Assembly (NCBI GenBank): GCA_913056185.1
Contig: CAJXLV010000001.1
Span: 62,001 to 126,000 of the forward strand
DNA: 64,000 nucleotides
Reading direction: 5' to 3'
From: an uncultured Bacteroidota bacterium
GTDB taxonomy: Bacteria > Bacteroidota > Rhodothermia > Rhodothermales > Salinibacteraceae
Positions 55,597 through 64,000 of the stretch are shown in pieces. How positions within the stretch are numbered: position 1 is the stretch's first letter; the number at the start of each line of letters is the position of its first letter. The notes under the pieces are model-generated. The model did no database searches. It worked only from the letters and a program-made list of their open reading frames with translations, and was not told the origin of the DNA. The position numbers and the translations under genes are program-made.

Positions 55597-56613
55597 ATGC
55601 CCCACGCCTTTTCCATCCCCACCGGCGCCCGCAAACGCCTCGGGACCACCGTAAGGGCCCTGCATCAGCCCGCCGCGTATCCGGGCAATGAGGCCCCCGA
55701 AGAGGCCATCGAAACCCACATGGCGTGGGTCTTTCTCACCTCTTCCCACGCCTATAAGCTCAAAAAGCCGATCCAAGACCGCCTCATTGATTACCACACG
55801 GCTGCCGACCGGCGCCGCGCCTGCCGGACCGAAGTGGCGCTCAACCGCCGCCTGGCAGCTCCGGTGTACCTCGGCACCGTCCCCGTGGCCCACACCACGC
55901 GCGGCCTTCGGGTTGGCGGCACCGGCCCGCCTGTAGACTGGCTTGTAAAAATGCGTCGGCTGCCACGTGCGCAAATGCTGGATGTCCGTATTCGGCACGG
56001 GCGCGTCCAGCGGGCCCGGGTTCACGCTCTCGCCGCCCTGCTCACCCGCTTCTACCGGGCCGCCCGCCCCGCACACTGGTCCCAGGCCGAGTATCGCGGC
56101 CGCCTTCTGGCCAACCTCACCGCCAAACGCACCTCCCTGCAACATCCTCGCTACCGCCTTCCCCCGCGCCTTCTTCGATCAGTCGCCCAGGCTCAGCTCC
56201 GCTGGCTCCGCACACACGTCGCTCACCTGGAGGCCCGTGCCCCTCGTGTCGTCGATGCCCACGGCGACCTGCGGCCGGAGCACGTCTGCCTCACCTCCCC
56301 GCCCCTGGTGATCGACTGTCTCGAGTTCAACCGCACGCTCCGCCTGCTCGATCCCCTCTCCGAGCTTGCCTTCCTGAGCCTGGAGTGCCGCCGCCTTGGG
56401 GCTGCGTGGATCGGCCCGGCGCTGATCGCCTCTTACCGCCAACGGAGCGGCGACGATGCCCCGGGCCGCCTCATTTCCTTCTACGAAAGCTACCACGCCA
56501 CCGTCCGCGCCGCCATTGCCGTGTGGCACCTGGATGACGACACCCCCCCCGACGCCGCGCGGTGGCGCCGCCAGGCCATCACCTACCTGCGCCTGGCCCG
56601 AGACCGGCTGTAG
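55597..56613 (+). CDS. Aminoglycoside-phosphotransferase-like kinase
   Basis: 338 residues. Kinase features: SHAYKLKKPIQDRLIDY with the ATP-binding Lys, catalytic loop VVDAHGDLRPEHVCLTSP (HGD), then LVIDCLEFN with the Mg-binding Asp. It matches the kinase half of the two-domain COG2187 proteins but lacks the C-terminal P-loop part. Substrate unknown; calling it an antibiotic-resistance enzyme would be unsupported. Convergent with the PRPP synthetase gene. Confidence 0.8.
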   Translation: MPHAFSIPTGARKRLGTTVRALHQPAAYPGNEAPEEAIETHMAWVFLTSSHAYKLKKPIQDRLIDYHTAADRRRACRTEVALNRRLAAPVYLGTVPVAHTTRGLRVGGTGPPVDWLVKMRRLPRAQMLDVRIRHGRVQRARVHALAALLTRFYRAARPAHWSQAEYRGRLLANLTAKRTSLQHPRYRLPPRLLRSVAQAQLRWLRTHVAHLEARAPRVVDAHGDLRPEHVCLTSPPLVIDCLEFNRTLRLLDPLSELAFLSLECRRLGAAWIGPALIASYRQRSGDDAPGRLISFYESYHATVRAAIAVWHLDDDTPPDAARWRRQAITYLRLARDRL

Positions 56614-56618
56614 CACCC

Positions 56619-56650
56619 GGCTCACGGAGGCGCCGGCTCACGGAGGCGCC
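56619..56650 (+). repeat. 16-bp tandem duplication at two gene ends
   Basis: GGCTCACGGAGGCGCC occurs twice in a row between convergent genes. The second copy contains the stop codon of the PRPP synthetase gene (minus strand), the first carries the same sequence again outside the gene. Confidence 0.7.
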
Positions 56651-57666
56651 TGCACACTCGTAAACTCAATGATCGAGCCGTTCGTGTGCAACCGCTGAAT
56701 CGTCGCTGCAAGGAGCGGCGCACACCCGAGCCGATCGATCCCGCGCACGTCTCCCCCGCCTGCCTTTTTGTGGTGAAGAGCTGGCCGTACCGTATCGGTG
56801 ATCACCACCCGGTCGACGTCCGCCTCAGACAATGGGTCCCCCGCCGTGTCCGAAAACACCCCGTGCGTAGCGGCCGCGTAGACGGCACCCGCCCCCCGCT
56901 CGCGACAGGCCGCCGCCGCTCCCGCCAGCGTGGTGCCCGTGCTAATCAGGTCGTCGAGAACGACCGCCACGCGCCCCTCCATCGCCCCCACCACCGTTCC
57001 GCCCCACACAACGCCTCCACTGCGAAATTTTTCGACGAAGGCGAGCGCAACCGATCGGCCCAACCGCCGCTCCAGGTCCTGCCGAAAGCGCTCAGCCCGC
57101 TTCACCCCGCCGGCATCTGGCGACACCACCACCGCCTGGCGCGCCCCAATGCGGGGAGCGAGCGCATCCACAAACAGCGGCGCGGCCGTAAGTGCAATTG
57201 TAGGGACGCGAAAGGCATTCTCGTAGGCAGACGGGTTGTGCACATCCACGGCCACCACCCGGTCGAGGCCCGCCGTCTCCAGATGCTGCGCAAGGTATCG
57301 CAGCGACACAGGATCCCGAGGTTTCGTACGTCGGTCCTTGCGGGCATAGCTGAGGTAGGGGGCAAGCAGCGTTAGGCGGTCGGCCCCTGCATCGCGGAGG
57401 GCCGACAGAAAGAAAAACACCCGCATCAGCTTATCATTGACCGACAGGTCCGCTTCGCTGTAGAGCGACTGGACCACAAATACGTCTCGGCCGCGGACGG
57501 CTTGCAGCGGCCGGATTTTGTGCTCTCCATCCACAAAATCGCGCTCCTCGTGCGCCCCGGGCTCCACGCCCAGGGCCCTGCACACCTCCTCCAGGAGGGC
57601 GCGCCCGCTGTCCAGCGCAAACACCGCCGCGTGGTGATCCTCCGGAAGTTCAGCGTCGAACGCCAT
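56638..57666 (-). CDS. prs: Ribose-phosphate pyrophosphokinase (PRPP synthetase)
   Basis: 342 residues from ATG at 57666 (a GTG at 57681 is also in frame). LLAPYLSYARKDRRTKPRDP is the flexible-loop/ATP block of PRPP synthetases; VVAVDVHNPSAYENAF and VVVSPDAGGVKRAERFRQDL follow; the PRPP-binding loop is VAVVLDDLISTGTTLAGAAA. The N-terminal 35 residues are unlike standard Prs and the Ser/Glu spacing suggests a divergent clade. It makes PRPP from ribose 5-phosphate and ATP. It is next to a phosphoribosyltransferase gene on the same strand. Confidence 0.88.
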   Translation of the reverse strand: MAFDAELPEDHHAAVFALDSGRALLEEVCRALGVEPGAHEERDFVDGEHKIRPLQAVRGRDVFVVQSLYSEADLSVNDKLMRVFFFLSALRDAGADRLTLLAPYLSYARKDRRTKPRDPVSLRYLAQHLETAGLDRVVAVDVHNPSAYENAFRVPTIALTAAPLFVDALAPRIGARQAVVVSPDAGGVKRAERFRQDLERRLGRSVALAFVEKFRSGGVVWGGTVVGAMEGRVAVVLDDLISTGTTLAGAAAACRERGAGAVYAAATHGVFSDTAGDPLSEADVDRVVITDTVRPALHHKKAGGGDVRGIDRLGCAPLLAATIQRLHTNGSIIEFTSVQAPP

Positions 57667-57749
57667 ATCAAAGGGAGACACTTGGACCTTGAAACTGTCG
57701 CAGGGAACCGAGACTGTCGCCGGGAACTCGGGATGTTAGCGTGAGGCCC

Positions 57750-58370
57750 TCAGTCGCGGAGCGCCTCGATCACCGCCGCATCCGTCACCTCGCCAAACTC
57801 TACAAACGCCTGCCCCACAGCCGTGAACGCGCGAGGCGTCTCGAGGCACACCACCGCGTCCGCCTCCGTGCGCAGCGCCTCCACAGTCTTCGGCGGCGCT
57901 ACGCCCATCGCCGCAACCAGGTGCCGGGGCTGCTCCTGCCGCACCGTGTGCAGGGCGGCCGTCATGGTCGCCCCCGTGGCGCCCCCATCGTCAACGACGA
58001 TCACCGTACGGCCCTCTGGGCTAATGGCCTCCCGGCCGGGCGTGTAGGTCTTTCGGCGCCGCTGGAGGATCTGGCGTTGCGTCTCGGCCTCGCGCCGGAC
58101 GTAGTCCTCCTGCGCGCCCACGGCCTGGGCCTGCTCGTGGATGAAGACCGCCCCGTGCTCGCTCACCGCCCCAATGGCAAGCTCCGGATTGTCCGGGGCG
58201 CCCAGCTTGTGCACGAGCACCACGTCGAGCTCCCCCCCAAGCGCATCGGCCACGATTTTGCCCATCGGCACGCCGCCCCGCGGAATGGCCAGCACAAGCG
58301 GATGCGTCCCTGCGTACGACTGCAGGCGCTCGGCCAACTGATGGGCCGCCTGTTCACGGTTGGCAAACAT
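57750..58370 (-). CDS. Phosphoribosyltransferase-family protein
   Basis: 206 residues. PRPP-binding loop in TVIVVDDGGATGATMTAALH (DDGxATG); N-terminal LAIPRGGVPMGKIVADALGG and VVLVHKLGAPDNPELAIGAV are typical of the stand-alone PRTase family with EAETQRQILQRRR in the middle. Base or ligand specificity unknown. 83 bases from the PRPP synthetase gene, in the same direction, so PRPP supply and use may be linked. Confidence 0.85.
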   Translation of the reverse strand: MFANREQAAHQLAERLQSYAGTHPLVLAIPRGGVPMGKIVADALGGELDVVLVHKLGAPDNPELAIGAVSEHGAVFIHEQAQAVGAQEDYVRREAETQRQILQRRRKTYTPGREAISPEGRTVIVVDDGGATGATMTAALHTVRQEQPRHLVAAMGVAPPKTVEALRTEADAVVCLETPRAFTAVGQAFVEFGEVTDAAVIEALRD

Positions 58371-58409
58371 GGGAAGGCTGCGTCACATCCAAGAGGGCGC
58401 GCGAAGGAA

Positions 58410-58428
58410 GGCCCCGGGGATTGGGGCC
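58410..58428. terminator. Possible terminator after the debranching-enzyme gene
   Basis: GGCCCC-N7-GGGGCC hairpin about 50 bases past the stop of the minus-strand gene at 58479, followed on that strand by TTCCTTC. Weak: no long T-tract. Confidence 0.3.
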
Positions 58429-58478
58429 TGATCGAATGATCGCAGGGACATCTTGAGGCCTCGTTCGTTGTGGCCGTG

Positions 58479-60695
58479 TCACTTGAGCACCGCCACCTTG
58501 GCCGTGCCCTCGCGGTGCGCAATACGGACCCCTACATCCTGCTCGTAGCGCGTGATGAGCAGAGTGAGGCGGCTGTCGCGCACCCGCAGATCGTCAATGC
58601 GGAGCTGTTCCAGGTAAGGCGGCAGGTACGGATCGTGAAAGCGCACCTCATTGTCGACGCCGTTCACCTCCAGCCCCAGGCAGGCCCGCAGGCACAAGAG
58701 CGGAGTGGCCGCGGCCCAGGCCTGAGGCACGCAAGCCTGTGGGTACAGCGTAGGGCCTTCGTCGGCACGCCGCGAAAAGCCGCAGAACAGCTCCGGAAGG
58801 CGGTGTAGATCCATGTACTGTGACGCCTCGAACAGCCCCGCCATGAGGGTTGCCGCCTGCTTGCGATAGCCGTACCGTCCCAGCCCCGCCGCCGCAAGAG
58901 CCGTGTCGTGCGGCCACACCGAGCCGTTGTGATACGACATCGGGTTGTAACGCGCTTCCGTAGAAGCCACTGTGCGCAGGCCCCAGCCCGTGTAGCTGTG
59001 CTCGTTCAGGAGCGTCTCAGCTGTGCGGCGGGCGTGGGAGGGCCGTGCAATCCCCGAAAAGAGGCAGTGGGCAGCGTTGGAGGTACGCACGCGGCACGGC
59101 TGGTTGTCGCCGTCCAGCGCCAGGGCATAGGTCGAGAGGTTGTCGCACCAAAACGTCTCGGCAAACTGGGTGGCCAGCTGCTGGGCCTCTCCCTTCAAGG
59201 CACGCGCCCGGTCGGTATGTCCGAGAAGGTGGGCCATCCGGGCAGCAGCTGTTTTTGCGGCGTAGACGTATCCCTGCACCTCACACAGCGCAATGGGGCC
59301 CATCGCCGGGCGTCCATCCGCATGAAAGACCGAATCGTTGGAGTCCTTCCAGCCCTGATGCACCAGGCCCTGTTCGGAACGCCGTTCGTACTCCACAAAG
59401 CCGTCTCCATCCAGATCGCCGTACTGGTCGATCCAGGCAAGAGCCCGCTCAACGTGAGGCCATAGCGACTGCACGGCGGCGCGGTCGCCCGTGCGCCGGT
59501 AGTAAGCGCCCGCGAGCATGACAAAAAGTGGCGTCACGTCCACCGAGCCGTAGTACCGGTCGAACGGCACCTCACCAAGGGCTGCCATCTCGCCCGCCCG
59601 CGTTTCGTGGAGGATTTTGCCAGGCTCGGCATCGCGTGCATCGTTGGTCGCCTCCGCCTGCAGCGCCGCCAGGCACTGCAGCACGCCCCGCGCCACATCC
59701 GGGCTAAACCAGAGGCACTGATACGCCGTGAGGATGCCGTCGCGCCCAAACGGAGTGCTAAACCAGGGCACACCGGCGTACGGGTACACGCCGTGGGGCG
59801 TCTCGGTCTGGAGCATATGCAGATCGGCGAGGGAGCGGCTCAGCCACCCGTTGAACTGCTCGTTGGAGGTAGACAGCTGCGGCTCGGCCTGGCGCGCCGA
59901 CTGGAGCGCCTGCGTGGCTGTTGTGGCGGCAGTGTCGTACCGCAGCGAAGCGTCTTCCACCTCGCCCGCGCCTTCCACCTCGCCCGCGCCTTCCATCTCG
60001 CCCGCGCCTTCCATCTCGCAGGTGACCGTCCACTCCAACTCGACCGCCGCCTTCGACTCCAGGGCCACCTCGTACGCGGCGGTTCTGTCGCTCAGCGCAA
60101 CCGGGGCGGACGCAAAGCGAACGTGGGTGCGCCGGAGCCGATCGTCGAGCCCTTCGTACACGAACACGAGCTCCTCGGCCGCCGCGTGCGGTGCATGCCG
60201 GTGCCCACGGCGCGTACGCGTCTCGCCACGCACCTCAAAAATGTCCGCGAAGTCCGCCCCAAAAGCCAGGCGCACCGGAAAGCGAACCGAGACATCGCTG
60301 TAATTGTGGATGCGGACGCGGGTGTAGCAGGTGGCCTCCCACAACACCTGTGCGCGATGCACGTGCAGAGCGCCTTGTGGAATTGCCACCGCCCCCTCTC
60401 GGTCCACGTCCGCATTCGTCAGGTCCACCGCAAGCAGCGCATTGTCCCTGCGAATTGCAGAGCTAAGGAGCTTTAAGGGCTCATCGTCCCCCAGCTGGAG
60501 CGTCATGCAGGACAAAAACCGCGTGTCTTTGTGAAACAGCCCAAACTCTGTACGGCCGTCCCCATCAATGTCCCCCCTCCGGTCGAATACGGCAAAGGTA
60601 TCTTCGTGCTTGAGTACACGCGTGCGCTCATCGACCCGCGCGTCGGTGGTGTGAATGTAGTGCTGAGCAGAGGCTGCAGAAGAGACGTCGGACAT
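58479..60695 (-). CDS. Glycogen-debranching-type glycoside hydrolase (GH-type (alpha/alpha)6)
   Basis: 738 residues. The N-terminal GDE_N_bis domain (1-210) begins TFAVFDRRGDIDGDGRTEFG and has FHKDTRFLSCMTLQL. The catalytic (alpha/alpha)6 part has GVPWFSTPFGRDGILTAYQC, then DLDGDGFVEYERRSEQGLVH, WKDSNDSVFHADGRPAMGPI and VWPHDTALAAAGLGRYGYRK. This is the amylo-alpha-1,6-glucosidase-related group; trehalose- or glucosylglycerate-type substrates are possible. A Glu/Gly-rich insert made of 6-residue repeats (EMEGAG) lies near residue 230. Upstream of the phosphoribosyltransferase gene. Confidence 0.88.
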   Translation of the reverse strand: MSDVSSAASAQHYIHTTDARVDERTRVLKHEDTFAVFDRRGDIDGDGRTEFGLFHKDTRFLSCMTLQLGDDEPLKLLSSAIRRDNALLAVDLTNADVDREGAVAIPQGALHVHRAQVLWEATCYTRVRIHNYSDVSVRFPVRLAFGADFADIFEVRGETRTRRGHRHAPHAAAEELVFVYEGLDDRLRRTHVRFASAPVALSDRTAAYEVALESKAAVELEWTVTCEMEGAGEMEGAGEVEGAGEVEDASLRYDTAATTATQALQSARQAEPQLSTSNEQFNGWLSRSLADLHMLQTETPHGVYPYAGVPWFSTPFGRDGILTAYQCLWFSPDVARGVLQCLAALQAEATNDARDAEPGKILHETRAGEMAALGEVPFDRYYGSVDVTPLFVMLAGAYYRRTGDRAAVQSLWPHVERALAWIDQYGDLDGDGFVEYERRSEQGLVHQGWKDSNDSVFHADGRPAMGPIALCEVQGYVYAAKTAAARMAHLLGHTDRARALKGEAQQLATQFAETFWCDNLSTYALALDGDNQPCRVRTSNAAHCLFSGIARPSHARRTAETLLNEHSYTGWGLRTVASTEARYNPMSYHNGSVWPHDTALAAAGLGRYGYRKQAATLMAGLFEASQYMDLHRLPELFCGFSRRADEGPTLYPQACVPQAWAAATPLLCLRACLGLEVNGVDNEVRFHDPYLPPYLEQLRIDDLRVRDSRLTLLITRYEQDVGVRIAHREGTAKVAVLK
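59954..60020 (-). repeat. 18-bp tandem repeat inside the debranching-enzyme gene
   Basis: Three full and one partial copies of an 18-bp unit; on the minus strand each codes EMEGAG or EVEGAG. The repeat keeps the reading frame, so the insert can change length by six residues at a time. Copies are nearly identical, which suggests recent expansion. Confidence 0.85.
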
Positions 60696-60727
60696 AAGAG
60701 GAAGGCCGCAGGAGCAGGGATGCGAAC

Positions 60728-61816
60728 TCAGGACGGGGAGCCGGGAGGAGACGAATCATGCACCTCTTCTGCCCCGCCCACAGAAGGCACAGACGCGGAG
60801 ACGAGGTGCCGATAGGCGCGCAAGTACGCACGCGCCATTCGCTCCACCTGGAAGCGCTCCTCGAAGTAAGCCCGGCATGCGCGGCGCTCGATCTGGTCGA
60901 TTCGGCGGACCGCGCGCACAGCCTCCGCCCGGGACGAGACAACCGCCCCGATGCGTTCATCGGCGAGGACCTCGGGTACGGAGCCGCGGCGGTAGGCGAT
61001 GACGGGCGTGCCGCACGCCAGCGCCTCAATCATCACCAGGCCGAACGGCTCCGGCCAGTCGATGGGAAACAACAAGGCGGCTGCGCCCCCGAGGAGGGCT
61101 TCTTTTTCGGCCTCTCCAATCTCCCCGAGGTACTCGACAAAAGAGGCCTTCATCAGCGGCTCAATCTCGCTCGCAAAGTAGTCCTGGTCGACCGGGTCCA
61201 CCTTGGCCGCGATTTTGAGCGGGCGGTCCGTTGCCTGTGCGATGTCGATGGCGCGGTCGACCCGTTTTTCGGGAGAGATGCGGCCCAGGAAGGCAAGGTA
61301 GCCGTCGGATGTGGGCCGGAAGCGGTACAGGGAAGGCGGCAATCCGTGGTAGACCGTGGCTTGCCAGTTGGCCCCGCGCAAGGGCCGGCGCTGGGCATCG
61401 GAGATCGAGACCACAGGCATGTCGTCATACTCGTGGTACAGGGGGCGGAGCTCGGGGAGGTCAAGGCGGCCGTGCAGGGTGGTGACGTGCGGGGTATTCT
61501 GCCGTCGTGAGACAGGGTAGTGCAGATAATCGATGTGAAAGTGCACCACATCGAACTGGTCGGCGCGGCGGTAGACCTCTTCGATCAGGAGGAGGTGCGG
61601 CGCCATCGTGTCCACTGCTTCGTCGTGAAGACGGAGCGACCGGTCGCTTCCCTTCACCAAACGGGCAGTCGTGTCAGAATCGCCACTCGCAAAGAGCGTC
61701 ACGTCGTGGCCCTGCCGCACCAACTCTTCGGTAAGGTAGGAGACCACGCGTTCTGTCCCGCCGTATTGATGCGGCGGAACGCTTTCGTGAAGCGGGGCGA
61801 CTTGAGCAATGCGCAT
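60728..61816 (-). CDS. Glycosyltransferase family 4
   Basis: 362 residues from ATG at 61816 (GTG at 61828 possible). N-terminal MRIAQVAPLHESVPPHQYGG with TERVV, the GT4 donor-site Gly-rich start; C-terminal half has YLAFLGRISPEKRVDRAIDI, then FPIDWPEPFGLVMIEALACG and TPVIAYRRGSVPEV (the EPFGL..EA motif). It transfers a sugar, nucleotide-activated, in the cytoplasm. The acceptor is unknown. It lies next to the debranching-type gene, and compatible-solute or glycan synthesis is possible. The frame remains good to 60728. Confidence 0.88.
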   Translation of the reverse strand: MRIAQVAPLHESVPPHQYGGTERVVSYLTEELVRQGHDVTLFASGDSDTTARLVKGSDRSLRLHDEAVDTMAPHLLLIEEVYRRADQFDVVHFHIDYLHYPVSRRQNTPHVTTLHGRLDLPELRPLYHEYDDMPVVSISDAQRRPLRGANWQATVYHGLPPSLYRFRPTSDGYLAFLGRISPEKRVDRAIDIAQATDRPLKIAAKVDPVDQDYFASEIEPLMKASFVEYLGEIGEAEKEALLGGAAALLFPIDWPEPFGLVMIEALACGTPVIAYRRGSVPEVLADERIGAVVSSRAEAVRAVRRIDQIERRACRAYFEERFQVERMARAYLRAYRHLVSASVPSVGGAEEVHDSSPPGSPS

Positions 61817-61965
61817 GGGGGCTGGCACACGGGGAAAAGGTGGCGAACGTCAACTGGACTGGGAGCGTTGGGGCGCTTCATGAAGTGCTAAGGCATGGAC
61901 GATGCGCGGGGGAGCAGTCCCCTGGCCTCAAGGAACTCGGGATCCGCTTTCGGCCGGGGGAGACA

Positions 61966-62184
61966 TCAACGATCGACCGCCTCCGCCTCGTCCAACGCGT
62001 CCATCCAGCCGCGGCGCCAGTCCCGCCACTTCGCAGGCGCCTGCTCCGCCTCGTAGGGATTGTCGCCACGATCCAGATCGCGCTGGTACGCGCTCCACCC
62101 CTCTTCGTACGCCGGAGAGGTTTCGAGATCGTTGGCAGACTCGGGACGGGAGGAGGAATGGGAGGGGCGTGGATCGGAGGACAT
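61966..62184 (-). CDS. RMF/CrpP-like small protein
   Basis: 72 residues from ATG at 62184. The C-terminal half has SPAYEEGWSAYQRDLDRGDN, then PYEAEQAPAKWRDWRRGWMD. This is the pattern of ribosome modulation factor-like proteins: a helix with aromatic/Gly, an NPY motif and a W..GW end. RMF dimerises ribosomes in stationary phase; relatives (CrpP) do other things. Assignment is by motif only. The N-terminal 25 residues are Ser/Pro-rich. Upstream of it is a separate outer-membrane gene on the same strand. Confidence 0.55.
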   Translation of the reverse strand: MSSDPRPSHSSSRPESANDLETSPAYEEGWSAYQRDLDRGDNPYEAEQAPAKWRDWRRGWMDALDEAEAVDR

Positions 62185-62293
62185 GGGATCTGTAGGGCTG
62201 TAGGAAACGAGAGCACGTAAGAAGCATCTGAAATCGCGACGGCGTTTGGGGCGAGAACAAGGCGGTGGGGGCGTCGACGCAGCGGCCCTGTGC

Positions 62294-64000
62294 TTACCAC
62301 CCCGGCACGAGCCCCACCCCCACAACCCCGCTCTTGTCCGGTCGCTGGAAGGGACGCGCATAGAACACCTCGATGACCGCCGCGCCGAAGAGGTTCATGC
62401 GGGCACTGATGCCGGTGCTGACCACAGGCACACGGTCGGCCGTGTCCGTGGCCCACTCCCACACCGGCGGATCGTCCGCCGTCCAGGCGACTCCTCCATC
62501 CACGAATGCGGACAGCTCTGTGGGGAGGAACGGGACGTGGAGGAGGCCGAACCGCTCGGTGCCGAGCAGAGGGACGCGCAGTTCCAGGCCTGCCACCGCC
62601 ACGCGGGTGCCGATGAGCCGATCCAGCGGCGCGCACGCCTGCAGGTCCTCGCCCCCGGCAACGCACTCCTCCGGGTCAAACGAATAAAAGCTGTACCCCC
62701 GCACGTAGCTCGGCTCGAAGGAGTATCCGAGGTATTCTTCCGAAAAGACATCCCCCTCGCTTGCTCCGTAGTTGCCAATGTGGAGCAGCCGCCCCGCCAC
62801 CGTTAGCGGCCCGGCGCGGAGATAGCGGCGTACATCCGCCAGGACCGTGGCGTAGCGGGCGTCTCCAAGGGTCGCCCCAACCTCGAACCGGGAGCGACCG
62901 CCCTGAACGGGCGACGTAAATCCGAACTGCGAGTAGTCGACGACGTACGCCGCGGCGCTCTGTGAGAGGTAGAGGGGATCGGGCGCATCCAGCGACCGTT
63001 CGTCACGCCGCACGCCGCCGCTTGGATAGAGATAGTAGTCGCGCACGGTCGCATCGAAGCCGTAACGAACGAGGCTTGTCTGCGCCTCGACGCGACGGGT
63101 GCGCTGCAAAGGGTACCGCCCGAGAAGGCTGAATTGGTCGGCAAAAATGCGCTCTTCAATCTCGCGGTACAGCACCGTTTGCTGGCCCGTGGCGGGATCC
63201 ACCGCTCGCCGCGAGGCTCCCCGGAGGGTGAGGTACGGAATGTGCGCCAGCTGGGCGCCGTAGTTTAATCGTTGCGCCCGATTCACGTACGTGATTTGTC
63301 CGCCCAGGTCCTGAAACGTGCCATTGGCGAGGGCTTCGATGGAGAGGGCATGCGCGCCGAGCATATCGCTGAAATAGAACCCAATGCTTCCGCCCAGCCG
63401 CGTGCCCATCCCGCCCCCTACCGCGACCCCAATGGTGGGGGGCGCGATGGCGTCGAGTTGGAGGCGGGGACGGTAGGCCCGCACGTCCCCGTACTCGTCC
63501 TCCGGCAATCCTGCCGTGGCCGACTGCAGGGCCTGCTCCACGCGACCGCCCCCCGTCCACGGCGGCAGTACGCCAGCCTGGGGCACCGCCTCCGCCCCCA
63601 GCCGCATGGTGTCCCTCTTTGCCTCGGCCGCCGGACGCGATCCCGAATCGGCCGGCGCCCCTGTCTCCCCCTGTCGCACACGCTCCGCGAGTTCCTGCGG
63701 CGAGAGAGTCATCACCGAGTACGCATTGTCCGAAAAGACCGAAAAGGCCATGCGTCCGCTCCGCGCCGCCACCGAAAGGGCGGGCGACAACGACGTAAAG
63801 CCGCTCACGCCGGTTTGGAGGGCCGTAATGCGGGCGGCACGGCCGGAGGCAAGGTCCAGGTGATAAACATCCTTGAAGCCGTCGTGGGTGCTGATGAAGT
63901 AGAGCCCCGCCCCATCGGGGGCAAACTGCGGGTTGTACTGCGCCCCGCGGGGAAACGGACGGCGCACCTCCACAGCCCCGCTTTCCACGTCCATGAGGGC
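62294..64000 (-). CDS. TolB-like beta-propeller fused to an outer-membrane barrel (5' end outside window)
   Basis: Open to the window edge; 568 codons seen. The N-terminal part has PD40-type propeller blades: AQYNPQFAPDGAGLYFISTH, DVYHLDLASGRAARITALQT, SVFSDNAYSVMTLSPQE. After a linker of 80 residues a barrel follows with aromatic-alternating strands: GGMGTRLGGSIGFYFSDMLG, YSFEPSYVRGYSFYSFDPEE, FLPTELSAFVDGGVAWTADD, and it ends GVVGVGLVPGW with a terminal Trp. A propeller and a BamA-like barrel in one chain suggests a surface or secretion role. Its start lies beyond base 64000. Confidence 0.85.
   Translation of the reverse strand, partial: ALMDVESGAVEVRRPFPRGAQYNPQFAPDGAGLYFISTHDGFKDVYHLDLASGRAARITALQTGVSGFTSLSPALSVAARSGRMAFSVFSDNAYSVMTLSPQELAERVRQGETGAPADSGSRPAAEAKRDTMRLGAEAVPQAGVLPPWTGGGRVEQALQSATAGLPEDEYGDVRAYRPRLQLDAIAPPTIGVAVGGGMGTRLGGSIGFYFSDMLGAHALSIEALANGTFQDLGGQITYVNRAQRLNYGAQLAHIPYLTLRGASRRAVDPATGQQTVLYREIEERIFADQFSLLGRYPLQRTRRVEAQTSLVRYGFDATVRDYYLYPSGGVRRDERSLDAPDPLYLSQSAAAYVVDYSQFGFTSPVQGGRSRFEVGATLGDARYATVLADVRRYLRAGPLTVAGRLLHIGNYGASEGDVFSEEYLGYSFEPSYVRGYSFYSFDPEECVAGGEDLQACAPLDRLIGTRVAVAGLELRVPLLGTERFGLLHVPFLPTELSAFVDGGVAWTADDPPVWEWATDTADRVPVVSTGISARMNLFGAAVIEVFYARPFQRPDKSGVVGVGLVPGW

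Overview
The window looks like a chromosomal segment of a high-GC, aerobic, salt-adapted member of the Rhodothermota/Bacteroidota (Salinibacter-like). This is inferred from the GC-rich codon use, the acidic proteins, an N-type ATP synthase with sodium-site residues, a cbb3 oxidase, Gram-negative outer-membrane proteins, and SQR/DUF1641 genes. No rRNA, tRNA, CRISPR array or intact insertion sequence was seen, and species cannot be fixed from this window.

Layout. 1-1713: C-terminal part of DNA polymerase III alpha (dnaE), interrupted by the end of an intein. 1964-5436 (minus): a small lipoprotein and a translationally coupled pair, a BamA-like barrel plus an uncharacterised secreted protein. 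5437-6117: non-coding, with a REP-like hairpin. 6118-7288: a glutamine amidotransferase and a SWIM zinc-finger protein. 7402-16540: a regulon built around one TetR regulator. Three copies of the palindrome AGTGA-N4-TCACT sit before a DUF2892/FAD-oxidoreductase operon, before fmdB-tetR, and over the start of a tolC-MFP-RND efflux operon. 16646-27395: a ZIP transporter, a second RND pump, DsrE, a methyltransferase, an SDR, a universal stress protein, an MBL-rhodanese sulfur dioxygenase-like enzyme and a TauE/SafE exporter.

27585-33266 (minus) is a complete cbb3 oxidase operon (small membrane protein, ccoS, ccoN, ccoO, monoheme ccoP-like, ccoI). Beside it are a haem lipoprotein, a DUF1641 protein, a type II-like SQR, a GntR regulator, a second SQR-like enzyme and a frameshifted SDR. 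With the MBL-rhodanese, DsrE and TauE/SafE genes this reads as a sulfide/persulfide oxidation neighbourhood feeding electrons to quinone and a high-affinity oxidase.

40098-51107 (plus) holds phosphoenolpyruvate synthase and an N-type ATP synthase operon: atpD, atpC, atpQ/I, a CPA2 cation/proton antiporter, atpR, atpB, atpE, atpF, atpA, atpG. The c subunit carries sodium-binding residues, so the pump and embedded antiporter probably work together in sodium homeostasis. Four foldback islands made of 7-nt repeat units lie between genes of this stretch and were seen nowhere else in the window.

51286-64000: small membrane proteins, a Lon-like protease, a DUF2179 membrane protein, an APH-like kinase, PRPP synthetase, a phosphoribosyltransferase, a glycogen-debranching-type enzyme, a glycosyltransferase, an RMF-like small protein and a propeller-barrel surface protein that runs off the end. 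Two genes (DUF2892 at 8616-8886, SDR at 39084-39850) are each broken by one base in a G/C homopolymer.
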